A stretch of DNA of 64,000 bases from Streptomyces ortus (GTDB lineage: Bacteria > Actinomycetota > Actinomycetes > Streptomycetales > Streptomycetaceae). Location: NCBI RefSeq assembly GCF_026341275.1, contig NZ_JAIFZO010000002.1, positions 7,346,118 through 7,410,117 on the forward strand, in the 5' to 3' direction. Below, piece after piece: positions 34,862 through 43,437 of the stretch. Numbering within the stretch: position 1 is the stretch's first letter; each line of letters opens with the position of its first letter. The notes under the pieces were generated by a model, which was not told where the DNA came from, did not search any database, and worked only from the letters and a program-made list of their open reading frames with translations. A program made the translations under genes and the position numbers.

Positions 34862-36394
34862 ATGACGGTGACAGACGACAGCCAGGCGGCCCCCGCCGTG
34901 GACACGGCACAGGCCCCGGACGGTTCGTACGGTCCCGGAACCGACCAGGGTGCAGAGAGCGAGCACGGTCCGGGTATCGACCCGGAGCGGCTGGCCGTCT
35001 GCCTCGCCGTGCTCGACGAGCTGGACAAGATCGACGTCGACCACCCCGACGCGATCGCCGTGCGCCGCGCCACCGCGGGGATCTACCGCACGGTCAAGCA
35101 GCGCCGCCGCCAGGACCGCAGGGCCGCCAAGACCGCCCACGACAAGGCGGTCACCGAGGCCACCGCCACCGGCTCCGCCCAGCGCATCGACGACGAGACC
35201 GAGGGCGTCCTGCCGTCGTCCGTCACCGAGGCCGGCGCCATCGCGGGGATACTCCAGCGCCCGCGCTCCTGCTACACCTGCAAGGTCCGCTACACCGAGG
35301 TCGACTACTTCTACCACCAGCTCTGCCAGAAGTGCGCCGCCGAGAACCGTGCCCGTCGCGACGCCCGCACCGACCTGACCGGCAAGCGCGCGCTGCTCAC
35401 CGGCGGACGCGCCAAGATCGGCATGTACATCGCGCTGCGGCTGCTGCGCGACGGCGCGCACACCACGATCACCACGCGCTTCCCGAACGACGCGATCCGC
35501 CGGTTCAAGGCCATGCCCGACAGCGACGAGTGGATCGGCCGGCTCAAGATCGTCGGCATCGACCTGCGCGACCCCGCCCAGGTCGTGGCGCTCGCCGACT
35601 CGGTCGCCGCCGCGGGGCCGCTCGACATCCTGATCAACAACGCCGCCCAGACGGTACGCCGCTCGCCGGGCGCCTACAGCGAACTGCTCGCCGCCGAAGC
35701 GGGACCGCTGCCCGCCGGGGAACTGCCGCCCGCCGAGGTCATCGGGACGTTCGGCTCCGGGGCCGTGTCCGCGCTTCCCGTGGCCGGGGGCGGTGCGCTG
35801 ACCGCGCAGGACGTGACCGACCTCGCGCTGATCTCCGGCTCCGCCTCACTGGAGCGGATCGCCGCCGGTACGGCCATCGACGCGGGCGGGCTCGTGCCCG
35901 ACCTGCACGACACCAACAGCTGGATCCAGGCGGTCGAGGAGGTCACCCCGATCGAGCTGCTGGAGGTCCAGCTCTGCAACTCCACCGCGCCGTTCATCCT
36001 CATCAGCCGGTTGCGGGGGGCGATGGCGGCGGCCGAGGCCGGACGGACGTACATCGTGAACGTGTCCGCGATGGAGGGTGTCTTCAACCGCGGTTACAAG
36101 GGCGCCGGGCATCCGCACACCAACATGGCCAAGGCCGCGCTCAACATGCTCACCCGCACCAGCGCACAGGAGATGTTCGAGAAGGACGGCATCCTGATGA
36201 CCGCCGTCGACACGGGATGGATCACGGACGAGCGGCCGCATCCGGACAAGATGCGGCTGGCCGACGCGGGGTTCCACGCGCCGCTCGATCTCATCGACGG
36301 GGCGGCGCGGGTGTACGACCCGATCGTGCGCGGGGAGCAGGGGGAGGACCTGTTCGGGGTCTTCCTGAAGGATTACGCGCCGGGCAAGTGGTAG
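34862..36394 (+). CDS. Large atypical SDR with N-terminal zinc-ribbon-like region
   Basis: A 510-residue protein. Residues 1-130 are polar with a helical basic stretch (VKQRRRQDRRAAKTAHDK). Cys137/Cys140 (CYTC) and Cys155/Cys158 (CQKC) look like a zinc ribbon. The SDR domain follows: TGGRAKIGMYIALRLL (180-195), ILINNAAQT (256-264), and catalytic Ser402 (NVSAMEG) and Lys424. The expected Tyr four residues before this Lys is Thr420 (HTNMAK). A roughly 100-residue insertion (about 265-365) splits the domain. ATG 34862 lies in the usual position for the acidic start. The reaction is unknown; it may be a pseudo-enzyme or use another residue. Confidence 0.7.
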   Translation: MTVTDDSQAAPAVDTAQAPDGSYGPGTDQGAESEHGPGIDPERLAVCLAVLDELDKIDVDHPDAIAVRRATAGIYRTVKQRRRQDRRAAKTAHDKAVTEATATGSAQRIDDETEGVLPSSVTEAGAIAGILQRPRSCYTCKVRYTEVDYFYHQLCQKCAAENRARRDARTDLTGKRALLTGGRAKIGMYIALRLLRDGAHTTITTRFPNDAIRRFKAMPDSDEWIGRLKIVGIDLRDPAQVVALADSVAAAGPLDILINNAAQTVRRSPGAYSELLAAEAGPLPAGELPPAEVIGTFGSGAVSALPVAGGGALTAQDVTDLALISGSASLERIAAGTAIDAGGLVPDLHDTNSWIQAVEEVTPIELLEVQLCNSTAPFILISRLRGAMAAAEAGRTYIVNVSAMEGVFNRGYKGAGHPHTNMAKAALNMLTRTSAQEMFEKDGILMTAVDTGWITDERPHPDKMRLADAGFHAPLDLIDGAARVYDPIVRGEQGEDLFGVFLKDYAPGKW

Positions 36395-37251
36395 TCCGCG
36401 AGTCCGCCGCGCCGTTCCCCGTGCCCCTGGAGGGGTGCCCCCTGCTGCGGGGAGTACGCGCGGCGGACCCTCGTGCCGCCGTCCACCAGTAGGTCCGTGC
36501 CGGTGATCCACTCCGCCGCGTCCGAGGTCAGCCACAGCACGGCCGCGGCTATGTCCTCCGGTTCGCCGATGCGGCCGAGGGGGAGTCCGGCGGCCGGTTC
36601 CTGGTCCGGGCTGTCCCAGACGAAGCGGGCCATCTCCGTGCGTACGAGGCCGGGGGAGACCGAGTTGACCCGGACGGCCGGGGCGAGTTCGCCCGCCAGT
36701 TGCTGGGTCAGGCGGAGCAGGGCCGCCTTGCTGGTGGCGTAGGCGCCGAGGCCGGGGCCGACGTGGGTCGCCCCCTCGGTGCAGATGTTGACCACCGAAC
36801 CGCCGTGTGCGCGCATCCAGGCCCGCCACGCGTGCTGCGTCAGCCGCAGCGGGGCCTCGACGTTGACTGTGAACGCTTCGCGCCACCGGTCCGGGTCGGC
36901 GTCCATGAGCGGGCCGTACGGCTGATTGGTCGCGGCGTTGTTCACCACCACGTCGATACGGCCGTACTCGTCCATCGCCAGCTCGGTCAGCCGGCGCAGG
37001 TGGGCCGGGTCGGCGACGTTGCCGGCCAGGCCCACGGCGTCGCCCAGGCGCGCGGTGGCCCGGGTCAGCCCGTCGGCGTCCCGTGCCGTGACACACACCC
37101 GGGCGCCCGCCGCCACGAACGCCTCGGCGACGGCCAGCCCGATGCCGCGCGAGGCGCCGGTGACGATGGCTGCCGTGCCCTCGAATCCGCATGAGGATGG
37201 CGACGGTGAGGGTGACGGCCGTGGCGATGGCGGCGGCGGTGGCGATGTCAT
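36373..37251 (-). CDS. Short-chain dehydrogenase/reductase
   Basis: A 292-residue classical SDR: VTGASRGIGLAVAEAF, NNAATNQPYGPL, catalytic Tyr/Lys in YATSK, then SPGLVRTEMARFVWD and TGTDLLVDGGT. It begins with a low-complexity Pro/Ser stretch (about 20 residues) encoded by hexamer-like repeats, so the true start could lie a little downstream. The last 22 bp overlap the convergent large SDR gene. It is likely a 3-oxoacyl- or alcohol-type oxidoreductase; the substrate is not assignable. Confidence 0.82.
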   Translation of the reverse strand: MTSPPPPPSPRPSPSPSPSSCGFEGTAAIVTGASRGIGLAVAEAFVAAGARVCVTARDADGLTRATARLGDAVGLAGNVADPAHLRRLTELAMDEYGRIDVVVNNAATNQPYGPLMDADPDRWREAFTVNVEAPLRLTQHAWRAWMRAHGGSVVNICTEGATHVGPGLGAYATSKAALLRLTQQLAGELAPAVRVNSVSPGLVRTEMARFVWDSPDQEPAAGLPLGRIGEPEDIAAAVLWLTSDAAEWITGTDLLVDGGTRVRRAYSPQQGAPLQGHGERRGGLADYHLPGA

Positions 37252-37321
37252 CCGCGTACGGTCTCATGACGGGTCGTCAGCCAATAGGGGGCGGCGGCCA
37301 ACACCGCCTGTCGGGCAGGGG

Positions 37322-37834
37322 TCAGTCGGTTGCGCCCAGGCGGGCGTGATTGGCCGATACGAGGTCCAGTAGCGTGCGCCAGTCCTCCAGCACACCGGCG
37401 TCCAGGCCGACGGTACGGGCCGACTCGTCGGCCTGGCGCAGGAGCAGCGCGTCCTCCGTGATCCCGGCGTCCTGCACCGGACCGACCGGAGGCGGCCCGT
37501 ACGGGGGCGGCCCGTACGGCCGGTCCTCCCGGTGGAGGTGGCGGCGTACGAGGCTGGAGACCCGCTCGCCCAGCAGCGGTCCGACCGTGTCGGCCGCGAG
37601 GTCGGCCCGGCCCGCGGGGCTGCCCGGCCGCAGCAGGTGGCCGACGACATGTACCAGCCCGGCCACCTGCAGTTCCTTGTCGGCCGGGCGGCTCCGGCGC
37701 AGCAGCGCGGCGGTCTGCAGGGCGTGATCGTGCAGATCGACCGGCAGCGCCCTACCGCCGAGGCAGGCGGCGCCCCGGGCTCCTCGGCAGGCGTGCAGCA
37801 GATCCATCAGCTCTTCGACTCCGCGCAACTCCAT
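37322..37834 (-). CDS. HD-domain-like protein with degenerate metal site
   Basis: A 170-residue protein. ATG 37834 is chosen because GGGAGG precedes it at good spacing; an in-frame ATG at 37915 has none. The sequence LHDHALQTAALLRRSRP followed by QVAGLVHVVGHLL and SSLVRRHLHRED follows the layout of HD phosphohydrolase/oxygenase proteins (PhnZ- or inositol-oxygenase-like). In those proteins the second motif would read VHDIGH; here Asp is Val. A Pro/Tyr/Gly insertion (YGPPPYGPPPVGP) is also present. The gene is next to SDR and aldehyde-detoxification genes. A non-catalytic relative is possible. Confidence 0.6.
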   Translation of the reverse strand: MELRGVEELMDLLHACRGARGAACLGGRALPVDLHDHALQTAALLRRSRPADKELQVAGLVHVVGHLLRPGSPAGRADLAADTVGPLLGERVSSLVRRHLHREDRPYGPPPYGPPPVGPVQDAGITEDALLLRQADESARTVGLDAGVLEDWRTLLDLVSANHARLGATD

Positions 37835-37958
37835 CCGCCAATCCTCCCTGCGGGCGAGGCGAGAAAGGTCGTCGTCTCGCGCCAGCAGATCATGGCCAGA
37901 TTTCAACCGGGCCAACGGGAACTGAACTGCACGCCTGTCCGGAAGCCCGCCGCCTCAA

Positions 37959-38591
37959 TCAGTGGCCCCTGTCGATCCACTCCTGGAGGTTCGGGGCCTC
38001 GGCGCCGACCGTCGTCGTGTCGCCGTGGCCGGTGCGGACCACCGTCTCGGCGGGCAGGTCGAGCAGGCGGGTCCTGATCGACTCCACGATCGTCGGGAAG
38101 TGGGAGAAGGACCGGCCCGTCGCGCCGGGGCCGCCCTGGAAGAGCGTGTCGCCGGTGAAGACGGTGCCCAGCTCCGGGGCGTACAGGCACACGGCCCCCG
38201 GGGCGTGGCCCGGCGTGTGCAGGACGGTCAGCTCCACGCCCGCCACGGCCAGCCGCTCGCCGTCGGACAGCTCACCGTCCGGGAGGCGGTCCGGGTGCGT
38301 CTGCTTCCAGAGCGGGAGGTCGTCGGGGTGGAGCAGGATCGGTGCGCCGGTGCGGGCCGCCAGGGCCGGTGCGGCGTCGATGTGGTCGTTGTGCGCGTGG
38401 GTGCAGATGATCGCGCGCAGGGTGCGGGTGCCGAGTGCGTCCGCGATGGCGTCCGCGTCGTGCGCCGCGTCGATGACGACCGCCTCGGTGTCGTCGCCCA
38501 CGATCCATACGTTGTTGTCGACGTCCCAGGTGCCGCCGTCCAGGCTGAACGTGCCGGAGGTGACCAGGTGCTCGATGCGTGCGGTGGTCAC
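37959..38591 (-). CDS. MBL-fold metallo-hydrolase, probable S-formylmycothiol/thioester hydrolase
   Basis: A 210-residue metallo-beta-lactamase-fold protein with THAHNDH (His65, His67, Asp69, His70), LHTPGHAPGAVCLY and FTGDTLFQGG. GTG 38591 overlaps the stop of the mycothiol dehydrogenase gene by 4 bp. This gene pair is widespread in actinobacteria. The MBL protein is thought to hydrolyse the formyl-mycothiol or a related thioester made by the dehydrogenase; I infer the same here. The frame is open far beyond this start but only this N-terminus fits the family. Confidence 0.8.
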   Translation of the reverse strand: MTTARIEHLVTSGTFSLDGGTWDVDNNVWIVGDDTEAVVIDAAHDADAIADALGTRTLRAIICTHAHNDHIDAAPALAARTGAPILLHPDDLPLWKQTHPDRLPDGELSDGERLAVAGVELTVLHTPGHAPGAVCLYAPELGTVFTGDTLFQGGPGATGRSFSHFPTIVESIRTRLLDLPAETVVRTGHGDTTTVGAEAPNLQEWIDRGH

Positions 38592-39676
38592 AGCTCCACC
38601 ACCGATCGCAGGACGTCGCCGCCGTGCATGCGGTCGAAGGCCTGCTCGACGTCGTCGAGCGTGATGGTCTCCGTGACGAAGGCCGCGAGGTCCAGGCGGC
38701 CCTGCTGGTGGAGGTCGATCAGCATCGGGAAGTCCCGGGAGGGCAGGCAGTCGCCGTACCAGGAGGACTTCAGGCTGCCGCCGCGGCCGAAGACGTCCAG
38801 CAGGGGCAGTTCGAGCTTCATCTCCGGTGTGGGGACGCCTACCAGGACCACCGTGCCCGCGAGGTCGCGGGCGTAGAACGCCTGCTTGTACGTCTCCGGG
38901 CGGCCGACCGCCTCGATGACGACGTCCGCTCCGAAGCCGCCGGTCAGCTCGCGGATCGCCTCGACGGGGTCCGTCTCCTTCGAGTTGACGGTGTGGGTGG
39001 CGCCCATCGTGCGGGCCTTCTCCAGCTTCCGGTCGTCGATGTCGACGGCGATGATCTTCGCGGCGCCCGCGAGGTTCGCCCCGGCGATCGCCGCGTCGCC
39101 CACGCCGCCGCAGCCGATGACGGCGACGGAGTCGCCGCGGCCGACGTTGCCCGTGTTGATGGCCGCTCCGATGCCGGCCATCACGCCGCAGCCGAGCAGG
39201 CCGGCGACCGCCGGGGACACGGACGGGTCGACCTTGGTGCACTGGCCGGCCGCGACGAGGGTCTTCTCGGCGAAGGCGCCGATGCCCAGGGCGGGGGAGA
39301 GCTCGGTGCCGTCCTCCAGGGTCATCTTCTGCTTGGCGTTGTGCGTGTCGAAGCAGTACCAGGGGCGACCGCGGAGGCAGGCGCGGCACTGGCCGCACAC
39401 CGCTCGCCAGTTGAGGACGACGAAGTCGCCGGGGGCGACGTCGGTGACGCCGTCGCCGACGGACTCGACGATGCCCGCCGCTTCGTGGCCGAGGAGGAAG
39501 GGGTAGTCGTCGCTGATGCCGCCCTGCTTGTAGTGCAGGTCGGTGTGGCAGACCCCGCAGGCCTGGATCTTCACCACGGCCTCGCCGGGACCCGGGTCGG
39601 GGATGAGGATCGTCCGGATCTGCACCGGCTCGTTCTTGCCGGGGGCGATGACACCGCGTACCTGCTGGGCGGCCAT
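38588..39676 (-). CDS. mscR: S-(hydroxymethyl)mycothiol dehydrogenase
   Basis: A 362-residue zinc alcohol dehydrogenase. It has the catalytic-zinc motif ACGVCHTDLHYKQGGI, GHEAAGIVESVG, structural-zinc cysteines (CGQCRACLRGRPWYC) and the nucleotide motif GCGGVGDAAIAGA. It is the mycothiol counterpart of glutathione-dependent formaldehyde dehydrogenase and also reduces S-nitrosomycothiol in relatives. ATG 39676 is preceded on its strand by GAAGGAG; an upstream in-frame ATG at 39691 has none. It forms an operon with the downstream metallo-hydrolase. Confidence 0.9.
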   Translation of the reverse strand: MAAQQVRGVIAPGKNEPVQIRTILIPDPGPGEAVVKIQACGVCHTDLHYKQGGISDDYPFLLGHEAAGIVESVGDGVTDVAPGDFVVLNWRAVCGQCRACLRGRPWYCFDTHNAKQKMTLEDGTELSPALGIGAFAEKTLVAAGQCTKVDPSVSPAVAGLLGCGVMAGIGAAINTGNVGRGDSVAVIGCGGVGDAAIAGANLAGAAKIIAVDIDDRKLEKARTMGATHTVNSKETDPVEAIRELTGGFGADVVIEAVGRPETYKQAFYARDLAGTVVLVGVPTPEMKLELPLLDVFGRGGSLKSSWYGDCLPSRDFPMLIDLHQQGRLDLAAFVTETITLDDVEQAFDRMHGGDVLRSVVEL

Positions 39677-40040
39677 GTCGGGCTCCTTCACATGGACAGT
39701 GGGGCGCTGATCATGTTGGCACAGGGGTGGGTGAGTGCGTCGGCGCCTGTGGATAACCAGATGACCACGGATGACTCCAGATGGTTACACCTTGTTTTCA
39801 GCCCCATCGAGCGGAGGGCCGCTCATTTGGTTACTCTGTGCGGGACGGACAGCCTGTTCGGGTCCCACCCACACCCACGGTCCGTCCCGGGACAAGCCAG
39901 TCACCACGGCCTGCTCTCAGGTGAGTTGACCGGCGCCACCGCGTCCGAAGTGCTTAGCTCAGACCCGAGTGGACGCAGGTGGCCGACAGCGGAGTGGTCC
40001 TGTGCGTCCCGAGGGTGACCCGACACATAAGGAGTGCGCG
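39677..40040. other. Divergent intergenic region with a single DnaA-box-like site
   Basis: A 364-bp region without a gene. The sequence TGTGGATAA at 39748-39756 is a perfect match to the DnaA box in reverse, but it is alone. I see no SigR-type promoter upstream of mscR. The ribosome site AAGGAG for the small gene at 40041 is at 40029-40034. Confidence 0.4.
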
Positions 40041-40211
40041 GTGACACCGAAGACGACGAATCCCGACCCAGGTCTCAAGGAGTGGACAGAGGTCACGGAC
40101 CGGGCGGAGAAGCTCGGCAGCCTGGACGTGTGGGCCAGGTCCGCGCCCATCCGGCTGGCGGGCTACGAGGACGACCTGGCCGAGCCGCACATCCTGCCCA
40201 GCGTGGACTGA
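40041..40211 (+). CDS. Small protein of unknown function (56 aa)
   Basis: GTG 40041 sits 6 bases after AAGGAG. The product is acidic and soluble: an N-terminal part with DPGLKEWTEVTDRAEKLG and a C-terminus WARSAPIRLAGYEDDLAEPH. It has no cysteine, no signal peptide and no membrane segment. I do not recognise a family. The strong start signals support translation. Confidence 0.55.
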   Translation: MTPKTTNPDPGLKEWTEVTDRAEKLGSLDVWARSAPIRLAGYEDDLAEPHILPSVD

Positions 40212-40253
40212 TCGTCGCCGGGTCCGATCCGCCCGCGGGCAGTGGGTGGGTCG

Positions 40254-40368
40254 GGGCCGTGCCGGTACGTCGAGCCCGTCGCCTTCCGGGTGTACTGCCC
40301 CAAGAATCGAAGAGTTCGGTCGATTGCAGGAGCCCTATGCGACGGGCTTCGACGTACCGGCACGGCCC
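40254..40368. repeat. Long inverted repeat (29-bp arms, 56-bp loop)
   Basis: The arm at 40254-40282 pairs with 40339-40368 over 29 base pairs with one unpaired T (40349). Inside the 56-bp loop, AATCGA (40305-40310) and TCGATT (40320-40325) form a nested hairpin. The element lies in the 238-bp gap between the 56-aa gene and the acetyltransferase gene. There is no T-tract, so it is not a standard terminator. It could be a miniature transposable-element relic or a structured RNA. Confidence 0.75.
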
Positions 40369-40449
40369 GCTCCCGCGGTGTTCGCGGGTGCGGGCCGGTG
40401 GGGTGGAGGGGGCGCGGTCGGGTTCGGGGGGCGTGTCACACTCGGGTTC

Positions 40450-40935
40450 ATGCTGATCAGAGACGCCGTGGCGGACGACTGGCCGCGGATCTGGCCTTTC
40501 TGGCACCGCATCGTTGCCGCCGGGGAGACCTACGCCTGGGACCCGGAGACCTCCGAGGAGGACGCCCGCGCCCTGTGGATGGCGCCGGGCAAGCGCGTGT
40601 TCGTCGCCGAGGACGAGGTCTCGGGTGGTGTGCTGGGCTCCGCCTACGTCACCCCCAATTACGGCGGTCCCGCCGCCGATGTCGCCAACGCGGGTTTCAT
40701 GGTCGACCCGGACCGGACAGGTCGGGGCGTCGGCAGGGCGTTGGCCGAGCACGTCCTGCAGATGGCCGAGGCCGACGGTTATCGGGCGATGGTCTTCAAC
40801 GCGGTGGTGGAGACCAACCCTGCCGTCAAGTTGTGGGTCTCTCTGGGCTTCGAGATCGTGGGCACGATTCCGGCCGCCTTCACCCATCCGGCCCACGGCA
40901 GAGTCGCCCTCCACGTCATGCACCGATTTCTTTGA
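40450..40935 (+). CDS. GNAT family N-acetyltransferase
   Basis: A 161-residue acetyltransferase. It has MLIRDAVADDWPRIWPFWHR at the N-terminus, NAGFMVDPDRTGRGVGRALAEH (acetyl-CoA loop), and FNAVVETNPAVKLWVSLGFE near the C-terminus, as in phosphinothricin-acetyltransferase-like proteins of unknown substrate. The frame stays open upstream into the inverted repeat, but ATG 40450 gives the family N-terminus. Its ribosome binding site is weak. Confidence 0.82.
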   Translation: MLIRDAVADDWPRIWPFWHRIVAAGETYAWDPETSEEDARALWMAPGKRVFVAEDEVSGGVLGSAYVTPNYGGPAADVANAGFMVDPDRTGRGVGRALAEHVLQMAEADGYRAMVFNAVVETNPAVKLWVSLGFEIVGTIPAAFTHPAHGRVALHVMHRFL

Positions 40936-41013
40936 GAGTGCGTTGAGTATGGAGGGCGCCGGGAGGGTGCGTACGGGGTGCGTTTGAGCGGGCGTCCAGT
41001 TGTCCTGTTTTTT

Positions 41014-41035
41014 GGGGGCGCGGGGAACTGCGCGG
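41014..41035 (+). repeat. Dispersed intergenic repeat copy (GGGGCGCGGGGAACTGCGCG)
   Basis: The 22-bp motif between the acetyltransferase and amidase genes matches further copies at 43286, 43359, 47981 (reverse), 54543 and 54607. It is a common extragenic sequence type in Streptomyces genomes. Confidence 0.7.
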
Positions 41036-41070
41036 CCAGCCCTGGTCGGCCCGCGCCCTATCAACAACCC

Positions 41071-42429
41071 TCACCCCGTAACCCTCGCCCCCAGCGGAGC
41101 TGTCCGCGTCCAGGGGCGCAATCCCTCCAGCTCCTCGGCGATGTGTAGGAGGACCCCCTCGGTTCCCGGTCGTCCCACCAGTTGGACCGCCCCCGGTACG
41201 CCCGACGGGAGCATCCCGAACGGGACCACCATCGCCGGCCATCCCGTGAGGTTCCACGGTGGTGTCAGCGGTGAGCAGTACGTGTTGACCAGGAGGTTTC
41301 GCAACCACCCCCGCTTGTGCCAGTCGGCCGCCGCGGGGCCCCGCCGGGCCAGCGCGGGCGTGAGCAGGACATCGTGCTCCTCGAAGAAGGGGGCGAGCCG
41401 TTCGCGCAGCTGCTGTCGGCGCACCCCGGTTCGTACCGAGTCCACGAACCGGCGCCCCAGTGCCGCGTGCGCTCGCGTCCGGGGTGCCAGGCGGCGCGGA
41501 TCCAGCCCCTCCGCGTCCACCGCGGTGCCGGCCGTCCAGTGCGCCAGCGAGGTCGTACTCAGCCACACCGGATACGGCGGGTCCGCACGACGCACCCGGT
41601 GCCCAGCCCCGGCGAGCAAACGGGCCGCCTCGCGGGCCGCGGCCGAGTGGGGCCGGGTGACGGCGACGCCCGCGAGGGGGCTGCGGACGGAGACGGCGAC
41701 CGAGAGGGCGGTGGGCTCCTCGGTGTGTACGGCGTCCGTGGCGGCCAGGACCGAGAACATCAGCCGGGTGTCCTCGACCGTCGTCGCCAGTGGTCCGTTC
41801 TCGGACATGCCGAACCAGTCGCCGTGACCGATGCCCGCCGGAATCACGCCAGGGCCCGGCTTCAGGCCGATCAGGCCGCAGTTGGCGGCGGGGATCCGCA
41901 ACGAGCCCATGCCGTCGTTGCCGAGCGCCAGGGGCACCAGGCCGGCGGCGACCGCCGCCGCGCTGCCGCCGGAGGAGCCGCCCGCGGTGCGGGTGGTGTC
42001 CCACGGGTTGCGGGCCGTGCCGTACACGCCCTCCGTGGTGCCGAAGACACAGAGCTCGGGGACGTTCGTCAGACCCACCACGACGGCTCCCGCCGCTCGC
42101 AGCCTGGCCACCGTGGGGTGGTCCTCCGCCGCGGGGGTGTCCGGACTCGCCGCGCTGCCGTTGCGGGTGGACTCGCCGCGTACGGCCAGGTTGTCCTTGA
42201 CCGCCACCGGTACGCCCGCCAGGGGCAGGCCGGCCAGCTCCGCCCGGGACGCCACCTCGTCCGCCTCGGTGAGCGCGGACGCCGCGCGTACGTGGCGGAA
42301 GGCGCCCACGCGCGCGTCGAGCAGCTCGATCCGCGCGAGGTGCTCGGCCACCACCTCGCGCGGCGTGACCCGCTTCTCGCGGACGGCGGCGGCGATCTCG
42401 GTGGCGGTCCGGCCGGCCCAGCTGGTCAC
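41071..42429 (-). CDS. Amidase signature family protein
   Basis: A 452-residue amidase with the Ser-cisSer-Lys triad visible: Lys78 (VAVKDN), Ser152 (AGGSSGGSAAA) and Ser176 (GMGSLRIPAANCG). The Ser152-Ser176 spacing of 24 matches fatty acid amide hydrolase. Members hydrolyse many amides; the substrate is unknown. GTG 42429 is preceded on its strand by CGAGGAGCC; the open frame upstream is not coding-like. It ends near the dispersed repeat and is not obviously part of an operon. Confidence 0.85.
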   Translation of the reverse strand: MTSWAGRTATEIAAAVREKRVTPREVVAEHLARIELLDARVGAFRHVRAASALTEADEVASRAELAGLPLAGVPVAVKDNLAVRGESTRNGSAASPDTPAAEDHPTVARLRAAGAVVVGLTNVPELCVFGTTEGVYGTARNPWDTTRTAGGSSGGSAAAVAAGLVPLALGNDGMGSLRIPAANCGLIGLKPGPGVIPAGIGHGDWFGMSENGPLATTVEDTRLMFSVLAATDAVHTEEPTALSVAVSVRSPLAGVAVTRPHSAAAREAARLLAGAGHRVRRADPPYPVWLSTTSLAHWTAGTAVDAEGLDPRRLAPRTRAHAALGRRFVDSVRTGVRRQQLRERLAPFFEEHDVLLTPALARRGPAAADWHKRGWLRNLLVNTYCSPLTPPWNLTGWPAMVVPFGMLPSGVPGAVQLVGRPGTEGVLLHIAEELEGLRPWTRTAPLGARVTG

Positions 42430-42699
42430 GGTGGCTCCTCGGGGCAAGGGCATGGTCCCACTGGCGCAGGTACGGAAGCACTGTGCCCCGGCACGGGTCC
42501 TCCCGTCGAGGGCCGCCGGGTCCGGAAGCGCTTGGACAATCGCCGCGGTCTTCTTGGACTTTTGGCGCCGCGTGGCCCCGGCCGTACGCATGGACTGGCA
42601 GGTCATCCGACGACTGGCCTGACTGGGCCCCGCCGGCACCCCATTGACATGCTCTGCAGGCGGCCCAATCATCACACCTCCGATGAATGGGAGGTGCCC

Positions 42700-43183
42700 G
42701 TGCGTACGGACGTCGAGAGTGCGTGTCCTGGCAGGAACGCACGTCCATGGTGGTCCCGGCCGATCGGTCTCGTGGCGGCGCTCCTGTTGCTCGCGGCGCG
42801 GTACACGTCTTGTCGCCGGTGGTGGGGTGGAGCGAGTCGCGAACGGCACGTACACCTTCCGCTCGGGGGCGAAGAGTCTCACCGCCGAGGTCGGACGTAC
42901 CCCGGACGGTTACGTGACCTTGCGCGCCGCGAACGGCTGTCTGGAGGTGCGGGGCGGCGAGCTCACACTCAACGTGCCACTCCAGCCGGGCATCGAGGTG
43001 TCCGAGCAGACCTGCGACGCCGGCAACACTCTGCAGCGCTGGCAGTTGGAGCGGGTGGGCGGCGGCTACCGGCTCACCAACGCGATCACGCAGATGGCCG
43101 TGGCGGTGAGCGGTGACGGGCGGCTCGTCCAGTACCCGCCGGATCAGCGACGGCCCGCCGTATGGCGATTGACCGCCGAATGA
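42700..43183 (+). pseudogene. Frameshifted gene for a small secreted or membrane-anchored protein
   Basis: Three reading frames continue one another. Frame one from GTG 42700 gives a start with RPIGLVAALLLLAA, a signal or membrane anchor. Frame two then reads VHVLSPVVGWSES (about 42799-42840). Frame three reads VANGTYTFRSGAKSLTAEVG to the stop at 43183, with NTLQRWQLERVGGGYRLTNA and VWRLTAE. The C-terminal part resembles a single beta-trefoil (ricin-like) lobe. Two base losses, or sequencing errors, would explain the breaks. Alternatively the third frame alone may be translated from an internal start. Confidence 0.5.
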
Positions 43184-43285
43184 CGCGGAACCGCGCCGGC
43201 TCACTGCCTCTGTCCGAGTGATCTGCCCTTCGGCGCGCGCACCACCGGCGCTGCCGACCTCGGTACGGGCCCGCCACCCCCTCCC

Positions 43286-43402
43286 AAGGGGCGCGGGGCA
43301 CGGCGCGCTCAGCTACGGCAGACCCGCACGAATGAACCGCCCCGCACCCCAACCCCCAAAGGGGCGCGGGGAACGGCGCGCTCAGCCACGGCAGACCCGC
43401 AC
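43286..43402. repeat. Two direct copies of a 44-bp intergenic repeat
   Basis: Copies at 43286-43329 and 43359-43402 begin AAGGGGCGCGGGG and end GGCAGACCCGCAC, with two mismatches between them. They occupy most of the 254-bp gap between the frameshifted gene and the LacI-family gene. The core GGGGCGCGGGG(A/C)AC matches other copies in this window. Confidence 0.8.
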
Positions 43403-43437
43403 CCAACAAACACACCCACCCCCCGCCCCCTCCCCAC

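Noticed and set aside
39748..39756. Perfect DnaA box (TGTGGATAA)
   Set aside because: It is single, with no dnaA, dnaN or box cluster nearby, so it is not an origin; chance or a titration site is more likely.
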